Source: DASUHT01 sp038230835 (lineage in GTDB: Bacteria; Actinomycetota; Thermoleophilia; Gaiellales; JAICJC01). From it: a stretch of 64,000 nt of DNA. The first letter of the stretch is position 1. Each line of letters opens with the position of its first letter. The notes beneath the pieces were generated by a model. The model did not search any database and had not been told where the DNA came from. It saw nothing but the letters and a program-made list of their open reading frames with translations. Below, piece by piece: positions 6,960 through 15,551 of this stretch. The stretch lies in assembly GCA_038230835.1 (NCBI GenBank), contig JBBRMM010000006.1, positions 1 through 64,000 on the forward strand, in the 5' to 3' direction. The position numbers and the translations under genes are program-made.

Positions 6960-7406
6960 TTGCCCGAACTCGTGTTCAAGCGGCTGCATCCCGACGCCCG
7001 GATCCCCTTGGGCGTCTACGAGGGGGACGCCGGGCTCGACCTGGCAAGCATCGAGGATGCCGAGATCGGCCCCGGCGAGCGATGTGTCGTGGGAACCGGC
7101 CTCGCGGTCGCGATTCCGGCCGGTCACGCGGGATTCGTCCAGCCTCGGTCGGGCCTGGCCGCCCGCAGCGGAATCTCGATCGTGAACAGCCCTGGCCTGA
7201 TCGACGCGGGCTACCGCGGCGAGGTGCGCGTGGTGCTGCTGAACACCGATCGGGAGCACACATTCACCGTGCGGAGCGGCGACCGGATCGCCCAACTGGT
7301 GGTGCTGGCCGTGCCTGCACTCGAGGTCCGCGAGGTTGACGAGCTGCCGGGCTCGGAGCGCTCGGAGCGCGGCTTCGGCTCGTCCGCTGTGCAATCGACG
7401 TCGTGA
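6960..7406 (+). CDS. dut: Deoxyuridine 5'-triphosphate nucleotidohydrolase (dUTPase)
   Basis: A 148-residue trimeric dUTPase that hydrolyses dUTP to dUMP and pyrophosphate, keeping uracil out of DNA and supplying dUMP for dTMP synthesis. Conserved motifs are in order: AGLDLAS (motif 1), PRSGLAARSGI (motif 2), GLIDAGYRGEV (motif 3), GDRIAQLVV (motif 4) and C-terminal RGFGSSAVQSTS (motif 5). The start is a TTG two bases after the hflX stop; no ATG or GTG lies in the needed place before motif 1 except a GTG at 6972-6974, out of this frame. The end overlaps the NUDIX gene by 4 bases. Confidence 0.95.
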   Translation: MPELVFKRLHPDARIPLGVYEGDAGLDLASIEDAEIGPGERCVVGTGLAVAIPAGHAGFVQPRSGLAARSGISIVNSPGLIDAGYRGEVRVVLLNTDREHTFTVRSGDRIAQLVVLAVPALEVREVDELPGSERSERGFGSSAVQSTS

Positions 7407-7858
7407 CGGAGGCGCCCCGCATCCGGGTGTGTGCGCTGCTCATGCAGGGTGAGTCGGTGCTGCTGTGCCAGCAGCGCAAGGCGGACCGCTCCTACTGGCT
7501 GCTCCCGGGCGGCGGAGTCGAAGTGGGGGAGTCGATGCGCGCCGCGCTGGCCCGCGAGCTGCTCGAGGAGACCGGTCTCGAAGGTGTCTCGCTCGACGGC
7601 CCGATCGCGATCGTCGAATCGATCGCCCCGGCCGGGACGCTCCCCCGCAAGCACGTCGTGCACCTCGTCTATCACGGCGAGGTCTCCGATCGGAACCTAG
7701 AGGCGGTGACGTCCGACGACGGGGCGATCCACGGCCATCGCCTGGTCGGCCGCGCCGATCTGCCGACGCTCGACCTGCGTCCGCCGATCCACCGCTTCCT
7801 CGAGCGCTGGACGCCGGGCGACCCGTTCGTCCATCTCGGCGAGCTGTGGGGGCGCTAG
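7403..7858 (+). CDS. NUDIX hydrolase
   Basis: A 151-residue NUDIX hydrolase. The catalytic box is intact: GGGVEVGESMRAALARELLE-ETGL fits Gx5Ex7REUxEExGU, around residues 35-57. Substrates of the family are nucleoside diphosphates linked to another group. The overlap with dut (GTGA) suggests a nucleotide-pool cleansing role alongside dUTPase, but the substrate cannot be read from sequence. It ends convergent with gatD, with a palindromic repeat between them. Confidence 0.9.
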   Translation: MTEAPRIRVCALLMQGESVLLCQQRKADRSYWLLPGGGVEVGESMRAALARELLEETGLEGVSLDGPIAIVESIAPAGTLPRKHVVHLVYHGEVSDRNLEAVTSDDGAIHGHRLVGRADLPTLDLRPPIHRFLERWTPGDPFVHLGELWGR

Positions 7859-7893
7859 ATGGTTGATCGCGAATCCGTGCCGGATGTGTGCCC

Positions 7894-7917
7894 CGGTCCG
7901 TACGGGGTCTGACCCCG
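7894..7917. repeat. Palindromic 24-bp repeat, copy 1
   Basis: This 24-bp sequence contains the perfect odd palindrome GGGGTCTGACCCC (7905-7917, minus the last base overlap) preceded by CGGTCCGTAC. An identical 24-bp copy lies at 42588-42611, inside the coding sequence of the dehydrogenase E2 subunit. Here it sits between the convergent NUDIX and gatD genes, a common place for dispersed palindromic (REP-like) elements. Confidence 0.7.
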
Positions 7918-7957
7918 GGGTAGGGTGGGGGTGGGCTGGGTACCCCGGCTCGGGGTC

Positions 7958-8686
7958 TCAGCGGTGGGCTGCGAGCCGCTCGGCAACCGCGTGGGCCGCC
8001 GACTCGAGCGCATCGTCCAGCGGTTCGAGGGTGACTGCGCCGTGCCGGCGCGCGAGCGCGGCGGCGATCACGTGGTCGGCCAGCAGGGGGTTCTTGGGCA
8101 GCAGCGGCCCGTGGATGTACGTGCCCAAAACGCGCCCCTCGCGCACGCCCTCGGTGCCGTCCTGACCGTTGTTGCCGTGGCCGTGCAGCACCCGGCCCAG
8201 AGGGCTCACCCCGGCTCCCAGGCGGGTGCGGCCGGCGTGATTCTCGAAGCCGACGACGTGCGTCGAGGATCCGTTCAGGTCGCAGTCGATGGTGATGTTG
8301 CCGATCATCCGCTCCGTGCCCGCATCCGTGACCAGGTCGACGAGCCCGATACCCGGGATCTCCTGGCCCTGGTGACCGCGGTAGCGGTGCCCGAGCATCT
8401 GGTACCCGCCGCAGACGGCCAGCACCGCCGCACCGCCGTCCACCGCCGCCCGCAGGTCGGCGCTCCGCGACACGAGGTCGTCGGCCACCAGTGCCTGATC
8501 CCGATCCTGACCGCCGCCCAGGTAGTACAGGTCGGCGTCGGGCAGCGGGTCACCGATGCCGCAGCCGATCACCGTCACCTCGATCCCGCGCCACCGGCTG
8601 CGGCCCTCGAGCACCGCGATGTTGCCGCGGTCGGCGTAGATGTTCAGATGCTCGGGATAGAGGTGCCCGACGCGTAGGTCGGTCAC
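7958..8686 (-). CDS. gatD: Lipid II isoglutaminyl synthase, glutaminase subunit GatD
   Basis: A 242-residue class I glutamine amidotransferase (CobB/CobQ type). GatD releases ammonia from glutamine and passes it to MurT, which amidates the D-Glu of lipid II. The catalytic Cys is Cys92 in LAVCGGYQMLG, matching the family position, and the catalytic His lies in GTYIHGPLLPKN near residue 187. The GTG start overlaps the murT stop (GTGA), so the two subunits are translationally coupled, as usual for this pair. Confidence 0.92.
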   Translation of the reverse strand: MTDLRVGHLYPEHLNIYADRGNIAVLEGRSRWRGIEVTVIGCGIGDPLPDADLYYLGGGQDRDQALVADDLVSRSADLRAAVDGGAAVLAVCGGYQMLGHRYRGHQGQEIPGIGLVDLVTDAGTERMIGNITIDCDLNGSSTHVVGFENHAGRTRLGAGVSPLGRVLHGHGNNGQDGTEGVREGRVLGTYIHGPLLPKNPLLADHVIAAALARRHGAVTLEPLDDALESAAHAVAERLAAHR

Positions 8687-10038
8687 GCCGCCTCCCAGTA
8701 CCGGCGGACGACGCCGCGCCGCACGAGCAGGTCGCGCAACTCGAGCATCGCGGTGTACGTCGCGACCAGGTACACGGGCCCGTCGCCGCTGTCGAGCGCC
8801 AGGTCGAGTGCGGCCTCCAGAGCCGAGTCGATCCGGATCGCGGCGGCCGGTGCACCGGCGTACTTCAGTCGCAGCGCCATCTCCGCCGCCCGCGTGCCGG
8901 TGGTCACCGCTGCCTCGAGCCACGGCACCAGCCGCTCGAAATCGACATCCCAGATCCACGACACGTCGCGACCGTCGGCCACCCGGTCGTTGAGCGCGAT
9001 CAGCATCCGCTTGGGGGACGGGTCCTGGGCCAGCGTCCTGATCGCCTCGTTCGCCCCGGCAGGGTTCTTGACCAGTAGCAGCACGGCGTCGCGCCCCCGG
9101 ATGCGCATGCGCTCGAACCGCCCGAAGGCCGGGTCGAACCGCTCCAGGCCGGCGACCACCCGCTCCAGCGCCACTGACCCGAGAGCACAGGCGCCCGCCG
9201 CCGCAGCAAGCGCGTTCTCGACGTTGTACAGTCCCGGCACCGGGAGCCGCACCCGCGCGGTACCGAGCGGCGTGCGCAGCTGGAACTCGCTCGCGTCCAG
9301 CCCCAGCAGGCGCACGTCCGCCGCCGACACGTCCAGCGCAGGGCGCCGGGCGCCGCAGTTGGGGCATACCCAGTCGCCCAGGTGGCCGAGGAACACGGTC
9401 GCGTAGGCCAGCCTCCCGCCGCAGCGCGCACACCACTTGGAGTCGGCCGCGTGCGGCAGCTCGGCGAGCCCGATCGCCGGATCGGCGATGCCGAACGTGA
9501 TCGTGCGCGCCGAGCCGGTGGGCAGCATCGCCACCAGCGGGTCGTCGCCGTTTCGCACCAGCACGCGATCGGGCCCCAGCTCCCCGGTGAGCGCGCCCCA
9601 TCTCTGGCCCACCAACTCCAGCTCGCCGTAGCGGTCGAGCTGGTCGCGAAACAGGTTCGCAAGTACCAGCACCCGTGGCTGCAGCGATCGCGCGACCCCC
9701 GGCAGCGCCGCCTCGTCGACTTCGAACAGCCCGAGCCGGGCGCGGGGGGCCGCAAGCAGCGCCGAGGCGATCCCCGAGGCGAGGTTGGCACCGGCTCGGT
9801 TGTGGCAGACCTCAACCTCGGGCTCGAGCATCCCCGCGAGCATCTTGGCGCTCGTCGTCTTGCCGTTGGTGGCCGAGATCACAATCGACCCGGTCTGCAG
9901 CCTGCCGGCAAGCCGGCTGATCGCGTCCGGAGCGACCTGCAGCAGCACACGGCCCGGCAGCGTTGTACCTCCGCCCGATCCGGTCAGCCGCGACAACCTC
10001 GCCACGGCACGCGCCGCTGCGACCTTGGCCGCGAACAC
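8683..10038 (-). CDS. murT: Lipid II isoglutaminyl synthase, Mur-ligase subunit MurT
   Basis: A 451-residue Mur-ligase-like protein. The ATP-binding loop is ISATNGKTTSAKM (about residues 54-66). The Mur-ligase middle domain is interrupted by a four-cysteine zinc ribbon (Cys203, Cys206, Cys225, Cys228), which is the hallmark of MurT. The C-terminal DUF1727-type domain follows. With GatD it converts the D-iso-glutamate of lipid II to D-iso-glutamine, which affects cross-linking and lysozyme sensitivity. It lies ten bases after a 71-residue gene and overlaps gatD by four bases. Confidence 0.95.
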   Translation of the reverse strand: MFAAKVAAARAVARLSRLTGSGGGTTLPGRVLLQVAPDAISRLAGRLQTGSIVISATNGKTTSAKMLAGMLEPEVEVCHNRAGANLASGIASALLAAPRARLGLFEVDEAALPGVARSLQPRVLVLANLFRDQLDRYGELELVGQRWGALTGELGPDRVLVRNGDDPLVAMLPTGSARTITFGIADPAIGLAELPHAADSKWCARCGGRLAYATVFLGHLGDWVCPNCGARRPALDVSAADVRLLGLDASEFQLRTPLGTARVRLPVPGLYNVENALAAAAGACALGSVALERVVAGLERFDPAFGRFERMRIRGRDAVLLLVKNPAGANEAIRTLAQDPSPKRMLIALNDRVADGRDVSWIWDVDFERLVPWLEAAVTTGTRAAEMALRLKYAGAPAAAIRIDSALEAALDLALDSGDGPVYLVATYTAMLELRDLLVRRGVVRRYWEAA

Positions 10039-10048
10039 GATCGGCGAG

Positions 10049-10264
10049 CTAGGCGTCGCTTCCGACCGCGTCCATCAACTCCTGGTCGATGGCGGCAAGC
10101 CGCTCCTGGAGTCGGTTCCAGGCCACCGGCTCGGCATCGTCGTAGCACTCGGCTTCGCGCGTGGCGTCCAGATAGCCGGTCCACGCGCGACCACGCATCC
10201 TGTCTGCCGCCTGCACCAGGCGGCAGAAACGCTCGTCGTCACGGATCGGGGCACGCAACCTCAC
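10049..10264 (-). CDS. Small hypothetical protein, first gene of the murT-gatD operon
   Basis: A 71-residue charged, helical protein (VRLRAPIRDDERFCRLVQAA at the N-terminus) of unknown family. The GTG at 10264 is chosen because TAGGAT (10277-10272 on the minus strand) ends seven bases before it, giving a leaderless start. Ten bases separate it from murT, so it is probably cotranscribed with the cell-wall amidation genes. Two Cys residues are present without a metal-binding pattern. Confidence 0.6.
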   Translation of the reverse strand: MRLRAPIRDDERFCRLVQAADRMRGRAWTGYLDATREAECYDDAEPVAWNRLQERLAAIDQELMDAVGSDA

Positions 10265-10355
10265 GCAGTGAATCCTACCGCGCCGCGGCGCTCTGCACCG
10301 CATGCGCACTGCGAACCGTCACGCTTGACGCCATGCCAAGGAGGACGCCATCGGC

Positions 10356-10416
10356 TTGCAATCCCGGGAGCATTTGCTATAAGCTCGCAGAAGCGGCATT
10401 CGCAACACCATTGCGA
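10356..10416 (+). promoter_or_regulatory. Promoter and leader hairpin of the HNH-repeat gene
   Basis: TTGCAA (10356-10361) is 16 bases from TATAAG (10378-10383), with TGC directly before the -10 (extended type). In the 5' leader, TCGCAA (10400-10405) and TTGCGA (10411-10416) form a 6-bp stem with a 5-base loop just before the GAGGGA ribosome binding site. Unlike most genes of this window, this one has a leader of about 40 bases. The hairpin could be an operator or could mask the ribosome binding site. Confidence 0.6.
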
Positions 10417-10427
10417 GGGATCGGGTC

Positions 10428-11111
10428 ATGAGGCGAAAGACGGTGTACAGCGCCATCGAGAGGATCGACCGAGGAGAACTCGAGGCTTTCCAGACCGGGA
10501 TGCGCAAGCGCTATTCGGACGAGCACATCCTCGACGAGTTGCGCAGCTGCGCCAAACGCCTGGGCCGGTCGCCCACGATGCGCGAATTCGAGGCCGACCC
10601 GGGCACCACCGTCCATCCGCAGACCGTGATCGAGCATTTCAAGTCGTGGAACCGGGCGAAGCGACTGGCGGGGCTCGTCCCCCGGCGGTTCGCGACCCAG
10701 GACGAGCTGCTGCGGCTGCTGAAGCAGCTCGGTGACGAGTTGGGCCGCGTCCCCACCGCCAAGGACATCGAGGCGCGCAAGGGCTCGATGCCGTCCAAGT
10801 CGCTGTACTGGCACACGTTCGGTTCGCTGAACAACGCGCTCAAACAGGCCGGGTTCGACGTCCCGGTGGGGGAGGAGAGGCTCGAGCGGGCGATCGACCA
10901 GGGCGCCACGCTGGCCGTCCGCAGCGGCCGGCTGCCCAAGTTCGCCGACTGGGCGCAGGCCCGCCGCAGCGATCACGCGATGCTCACAGAGTGGCAGGTG
11001 TACCGGATGTTCGACGCCCGCCGCGGTGCCTGGTCGACATTCCAGTACCTGATCCGCAAGCGACTCGAGGATCAGGGCGTGAACGTGTCGGCCGAGGGGC
11101 GGATCCAGTAG
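10428..11111 (+). CDS. DNA-binding protein with homing-endonuclease-associated (HNH) repeats
   Basis: A 227-residue protein built from tandem repeats of about 55-60 residues of the type found next to HNH and LAGLIDADG homing endonucleases. Repeat 1 (about 30-88) has ILDELRSCAKRLGRSPTMRE and ending FKSWNRAKRLAGL. Repeat 2 (about 90-143) has LLRLLKQLGDELGRVPTAKD and FGSLNNALKQAGF. A degenerate third copy (about 150-215) has LPKFADWAQ and WSTFQYLIRKRL. Each repeat is a helix-turn-helix-like DNA-binding unit. No nuclease domain is present, so a sequence-specific regulator is more likely than an endonuclease. It has its own promoter. Confidence 0.75.
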   Translation: MRRKTVYSAIERIDRGELEAFQTGMRKRYSDEHILDELRSCAKRLGRSPTMREFEADPGTTVHPQTVIEHFKSWNRAKRLAGLVPRRFATQDELLRLLKQLGDELGRVPTAKDIEARKGSMPSKSLYWHTFGSLNNALKQAGFDVPVGEERLERAIDQGATLAVRSGRLPKFADWAQARRSDHAMLTEWQVYRMFDARRGAWSTFQYLIRKRLEDQGVNVSAEGRIQ

Positions 11112-11127
11112 CAGCCGGCGGCTCGGC

Positions 11128-11547
11128 TCAGGCCGAGCAGATCGGGCACTCGGACGCCTCCATCAGGTCGAGCTGTGTCAGCTCGACCAGCGCCTCGCTG
11201 AGCAGCACCGACATCACGCCCTGGCAGACGTCGTGGTCGAGCAGGCTCGACCACGGGATGGTCGCAAAGCCGATGTTCACCGCAGCCCGGGCCAGCGCCG
11301 GCGCCCCGCGCTCGGCCTCGTCGCCGGAAGACAGCTCGATCGGCGCGGTCAGCGTGATCGCCCCTGTGTGCGTCCCTGCGCTCAGCCGGCGCAGATAGAA
11401 CGGGGCCGCGCCCCCGCCGACGTCGACGTAGCGGTATCCGCGCATCGCCGGCGAGTCGGGAACGTTCACGTGCGCGCAACTGGTGCGGATCCGGTTGACA
11501 TCTTCGAGGCTGAGGGTGGGCGCGAGATGCGCGGCAGGTTCGGTCAT
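11128..11547 (-). CDS. Hypothetical protein with C-terminal Cys pair
   Basis: A 139-residue protein of no recognised family. Notable features are the mixed alpha/beta pattern, GYRYVDVGGGAAPFYLRRLS around residue 40, and the C-terminal ECPICSA, a Cys-x2-Cys pair two residues from the end. The start at 11547 (ATGACCGAACC) is tentative; upstream in-frame codons look non-coding. It is convergent with the HNH-repeat gene (16-base gap) and divergent from the sigma factor. Confidence 0.55.
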   Translation of the reverse strand: MTEPAAHLAPTLSLEDVNRIRTSCAHVNVPDSPAMRGYRYVDVGGGAAPFYLRRLSAGTHTGAITLTAPIELSSGDEAERGAPALARAAVNIGFATIPWSSLLDHDVCQGVMSVLLSEALVELTQLDLMEASECPICSA

Positions 11548-11766
11548 GTCATGGTTGTCGGCCGCAGCCGGCCGGAGCGCATCCCCCGGCAGTACTAACT
11601 CACGTCCGACGGATCGCAAACACGCTTGAGGCTTGCTGTCGATCCGCGTGATCGAGCCGAGGACGCCCGGGAGCGCTCAAGAGATGGGTCGTTTCGGCCG
11701 ATCTCATGGCACGGGCTCAGTACGCCCATCGCTTTTGCAGATATTCCATCAAAGTATGGTGACCAG

Positions 11767-12702
11767 TTGAGCTCCGCGCCACTCGAAGACGAACCAGCCA
11801 AGATCAGCTCCGACGCGGCTCTCGACGAGCCGGACGCCGAGGACACCGATCTCGACCTCACCGACGGCGTCGCACCCGCGGTCGACCTGCTGCACACCTA
11901 CGTCCGCCAGATCGGAGACGGGGCTCTGCTCAGCCACGCCGAGGAGCTCGACCTCGCCCGTCGCAAGGACCTCGGGGACGAGGATGCCAAGCGGCGGTTG
12001 GTGGAGTGCAATCTGCGGCTGGTGATCAGCATGGCGAAGGCCTATTCGTCGTCCGGGGTGCCGCTGCTGGATCTGATCCAGGAGGGCAACATGGGCCTGA
12101 TGCGAGCGGTGGAGAAGTTCGACCACCGGCGCGGCTACAAGCTTTCCACCTACGCCACCTGGTGGATCCGCCAGTCGATGTCGCGGGCGATCGCCGACCA
12201 GGGACGCACCATCCGGCTTCCCCTGCACGTGCTCGACGTGGTCAAGAAGCTCTACCGGGCAAAGCGCAAGCTGACTCAGCAGCTGGGTCGCGACCCGCTG
12301 CCGAGCGAGCTCGCCACGGAGCTTCAGATCCCCATCGAGCGGGTATTCGAGCTCCAGCGACTGACAGAGGATCCGGTGTCCCTGGAGACTCCTGTCGGGG
12401 ATGGCGAATCGAACTTCTCCGACATGGTCGAGGACACCAAAATGGCCCGTCCGGACGACCTGATCGCCGGTGCCCAGCGCGAACAACAGTTGGCGGACGC
12501 GCTGGGCGAGCTGTCCGAGCGCACCCGGCACGTGCTGGAAGCCCGCTTCGGCCTCAACAACCGCGAACCGGCCACACTCGAGCAGGTCGGCTCGGAGATC
12601 GGCGTCACGCGCGAGCGCGTGCGGCAGATCGAGACCCGCGCCTTGCGCGAGCTGGAGTCACGCAACCCGACCCTGCGCGACTTCCTCCGCGGCTCCGACT
12701 AG
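11767..12702 (+). CDS. RNA polymerase sigma-70 family factor (group 1/2 type)
   Basis: A 311-residue sigma factor with all conserved regions: 1.2 (DLLHTYVRQIG), 2.1-2.4 (LRLVISMAKAYSSSGVPLLD to TYATWWIRQSMSRAIADQGR), 3 (RLPLHVLDVVKKL) and 4.1-4.2 (LSERTRHVLEARFGLNN, VGSEIGVTRERVRQIETRAL). The N-terminus is short and acidic with no region 1.1, so it is either a compact primary factor or a group 2 paralogue. The TTG at 11767 is chosen because TATGGT (11755-11760) ends six bases before it; upstream in-frame codons look non-coding. The 2.4 segment reads WWIRQSMSRA, as in housekeeping factors that recognise TATAAT-type -10 elements. Confidence 0.9.
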   Translation: MSSAPLEDEPAKISSDAALDEPDAEDTDLDLTDGVAPAVDLLHTYVRQIGDGALLSHAEELDLARRKDLGDEDAKRRLVECNLRLVISMAKAYSSSGVPLLDLIQEGNMGLMRAVEKFDHRRGYKLSTYATWWIRQSMSRAIADQGRTIRLPLHVLDVVKKLYRAKRKLTQQLGRDPLPSELATELQIPIERVFELQRLTEDPVSLETPVGDGESNFSDMVEDTKMARPDDLIAGAQREQQLADALGELSERTRHVLEARFGLNNREPATLEQVGSEIGVTRERVRQIETRALRELESRNPTLRDFLRGSD

Positions 12703-12746
12703 CCGGGCAGCCACCGCGGGACACCCGCGCTGGCAGACTACGACAC

Positions 12747-13697
12747 GTGAACTCGCTGCACGCCTTCTGGCACGCGACGGTGATCTTCTCCGAGCGGCTG
12801 ACCGCGGTGCGCCCGGGCGCACTCGCACTCGCGATCGGCTTCAGCGTCGCCAACCTCGTGCTGCGGTCGCTGGCCTGGCGCAACATCCTGCAGGCCGCCT
12901 ACCCGCAGGGGCGGGTGCGGCGCCGCAGCATCCTGGCCGCTTATCTGGCCGGTGTCGGCACCAACGCCGTCGTGCCGGCACGCGGCGGGGACGTGATGAA
13001 GGTGTTCCTCGCCCATCGCAGCATGCCCGGTGCCGCCTACACCACGATCACCTCGAGCCTCGTTGCCGAGACGCTGGTGGATGTCGTGATCGGCCCGGCG
13101 ATCCTGATCGCCGCCTACCTGGACGGTCGCGTGCCGCACCTGCCGGTGCTGGGCCATCTGGCGACGTGGGAATGGACGTTCCTGGTCGACAACGGGCGCA
13201 CGTTTGCCCTGCTGCTGGCGGCGCTTCTGATCGGACTGGGAGTGTTTTTCACCTACATCGAGCGGCGCGTGAGCTCGGTGTGGTCGCGGATCAAGGACGG
13301 CTTTGCGATCCTGCGCAGTCCCCGCGACTACGTGCGCCGAGTGGTGTCGCTGCAGGTGGCGGGCTGGGGCTTCCGCGCAGCGGCCATGTACTGGTTCCTC
13401 CAGGCATTTTCGATCCCCACCTCGATGCTCGATGCAGTGCTCGCGCTGAGCGCCGCCAGCGCCGCCACGCTGCTGCCGCTGACTCCCGGCGGGCTGGGCC
13501 CCCAGCAGGCCCTGCTGGGTTACATGTTCCGGAACGCGGCGCCGGCGGCGGTCGTGCTGTCGTTCAGCGTCGGCATGCAATTTGCGGTCTCGGTGACCTA
13601 CATGATCCTGGGCGGGATCGCGATCTGGGTCACGCTGCGCCGGGTACCGTGGCGGCTGCGCACGCCGCCGGCCGCCGAGCCCGAGGCGTCCGCGTGA
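12747..13697 (+). CDS. Lysylphosphatidylglycerol-synthase-type membrane protein (UPF0104)
   Basis: A 316-residue polytopic membrane protein of the flippase-like LPG_synthase_TM family, with about seven or eight membrane spans. Family features are NLVLRSLAWRNIL near the start, GVGTNAVVPARGGDVMKVFL in the first third, and the late glycine-rich LLPLTPGGLGPQQALLGY. Members move or flip lipids or precede aminoacyl-lipid synthases; no synthase domain is attached here. The GTG at 12747 gives a first helix beginning HAFWHATVIF. It follows the sigma-factor gene by 44 bases. Confidence 0.8.
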   Translation: MNSLHAFWHATVIFSERLTAVRPGALALAIGFSVANLVLRSLAWRNILQAAYPQGRVRRRSILAAYLAGVGTNAVVPARGGDVMKVFLAHRSMPGAAYTTITSSLVAETLVDVVIGPAILIAAYLDGRVPHLPVLGHLATWEWTFLVDNGRTFALLLAALLIGLGVFFTYIERRVSSVWSRIKDGFAILRSPRDYVRRVVSLQVAGWGFRAAAMYWFLQAFSIPTSMLDAVLALSAASAATLLPLTPGGLGPQQALLGYMFRNAAPAAVVLSFSVGMQFAVSVTYMILGGIAIWVTLRRVPWRLRTPPAAEPEASA

Positions 13698-13739
13698 GCC
13701 GTCCCACCGATCCCCCGTCCACGCACGATAATGCCGGTT

Positions 13740-14766
13740 ATGTCAAGTTGAAGCCGAGACCGTCCGCCCCGAGCCGCTGATCGCTGCTCGTTGGAGCGAG
13801 CCCGGGTTCCTGGCCCAGGCGACGGACTGGATCGACGCGCAGCTCCCGGGACTGGGACACGGGCGCAGCGCCCGAGTCGAGCCGCTCGAGCCGCGTCCGT
13901 GGTCGGTCGTCCTGCGCGTCCCGGTCGCCGCCGGTGCGCTCTTCTTCAAGGCGAACATCCCCGCGCTGCGCCACGAGGCCGCCCTCAACCGTGCGCTCTT
14001 CCGTCTCGCCCCCGACTGCGTGCTGCCCGTGCTCGCCGCCGATGACAGGCGCGGATGGCTGCTCCTCCCCGACGGCGGCACATCGCTTCGCACCCTGGTA
14101 ACGTCGCCCGCCGACCTGCCTCTGTGGGCGGCGGCGCTCGACCGGTACGCCCGATTCCAGATCGCCGCCGCGCCGGCGGCCGGCGACCTGCTTGCGGCCG
14201 GCGCGTTCGACTACTGGCCGGCGGGACTGGCCCGGCGGATGGCCGAGGTGATCGCCGAAGAGGCTCGGCTCCCGCCCACCGCCGAGTCACTGCAACCTGT
14301 CGAACGCCACCGGCTGGAGGTCTCCACGCCCCGCCTGGCAGAACTGTGCTCCGAGCTGGGTGCGTCCGGGATCCCCGAGACCATCCACCACGACGATTTC
14401 CACGACGCCAACGTGCTCGTGCGCGACGGTCGGCCGGTGTTCTTCGACTGGCACGAGGGCAGTGTGGCGCATCCGTTCTGCAGCCTGCTCATCGTGCTGC
14501 GGATGGCCGCCCACAGGCTGGGCCTGGCGCCGGGCGACGCCGCACTGCGGGCGCTGCGCGAGGCGTACCTGGCACCGTGGCGTGAAGGGCTGGACGATGC
14601 CCGCATCGAGTATGCGATCCAAGCGGCCCTAGCCGTAGGTCACCTGTGTCGCGCGCTCTCGTGGCAGCACATCGCGAGCGGGCTGCCGGTGGACGAGCAG
14701 AAGGCGATGGCCGATGGCGTCTCGGGCTGGCTACGGGAGCTCGCGGGCGTTCTGGCCGCCGGTTGA
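13740..14766 (+). CDS. Aminoglycoside-phosphotransferase-like kinase, apparent frameshift at the start
   Basis: A kinase-like (APH/choline kinase) protein of about 340 residues. The catalytic loop HHDDFHDANVLV (about 14388-14423) and the metal motif FFDWHEGSVAHPF are intact, so the active site is present. The reading frame is open from 13732, and codons from about 13750 (VEAETVRPEPLIAARW) look coding, but no ATG, GTG or TTG opens it there. A good -10 GATAAT (13727-13732) points to ATG 13740, which reads only four codons (ATG TCA AGT TGA). Removing one base near 13747 joins ATG to the long frame. Either a frameshift mutation or sequencing error, or an unusual start such as CTG 13777. Substrate is unknown. 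Confidence 0.7.
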
Positions 14767-14774
14767 CGCCGGAT

Positions 14775-15497
14775 CTACCCGGCCATCGGGTGCAGCGGAT
14801 CGGTGGGTCCCAGATAGGCGTTCCGACGACGGGCCTCTGCCAACCGCTCGTACACCGCCGTGAGCAGATCCTCGCTGCTGTGCCCCGTTTCCAACTCGGC
14901 GAACCCGGCGGCGCCGCAGAACAGGCCGTCGGCCGCCCGCTCGCCCGCTGCCAGTGCGTCGCGCACCCGCTTGAACGCCGCCCGGGCCTCGAACGTCCCC
15001 GCCCGCGGGAAGAGCAGCGCAAACCGTCCGGCGCCGAGGTGGCCGACCACGTCGTCCTGGCGCACCGCTCCGCGCGCGACCGCTCCCACGTACGCCACCA
15101 CGTCGCTCTCGTCGATGCCGGGACCGAGCGCGAAACCGTGCACGTCGAACACGGCCACCGCCACCTGGTGCCCGCGCCAGCGAGCGGCCGCCACGGTCCG
15201 CTCCAACTCGCTGCCGAAGGCGCTGGGGTCGAGCACGCCGGTCGCTCCGCGTTCGAGCACCGCAAGGGCGAGCGCCACACAGCGACCCAGCACGTCCACA
15301 AACGCCTCCTGCGAGGGTGTGGGTGCGCCGCTCCACTCCACCTCCAGCTCACCACCGGTAAGCCGCAGGGAGCAGCGCAGGCCGGCCTGCGCCGGAACCG
15401 AGTCGAGCACCCGTTCGATCGTTTCCGGATCAGCGTCCGGAGCCGCCAGCGCGGCCGACACGACTCCGAGGATGCGCATCAGTTCGAGGTCGGACAT
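14775..15497 (-). CDS. Degenerate GGDEF-domain protein
   Basis: A protein of about 240 residues. The C-terminal two-thirds follow the GGDEF fold, but the signature is HLGAGRFALLF in place of GGDEF, so diguanylate cyclase activity is not expected. It may bind nucleotide or act as a regulator. The N-terminus (LELMRILGVVSAALAAPDAD) is helical and could dimerise. ATG 15497 is preferred; GTG 15503 is possible. It stands just downstream of the HD-GYP gene on the same strand and a true GGDEF enzyme is 4.2 kb away. Confidence 0.7.
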   Translation of the reverse strand: MSDLELMRILGVVSAALAAPDADPETIERVLDSVPAQAGLRCSLRLTGGELEVEWSGAPTPSQEAFVDVLGRCVALALAVLERGATGVLDPSAFGSELERTVAAARWRGHQVAVAVFDVHGFALGPGIDESDVVAYVGAVARGAVRQDDVVGHLGAGRFALLFPRAGTFEARAAFKRVRDALAAGERAADGLFCGAAGFAELETGHSSEDLLTAVYERLAEARRRNAYLGPTDPLHPMAG

Positions 15498-15551
15498 ACC
15501 CACCCGGTATCGGGCGTGCGGACGCCGAGCTTGAGCGCGGGGTCGCGTGGC

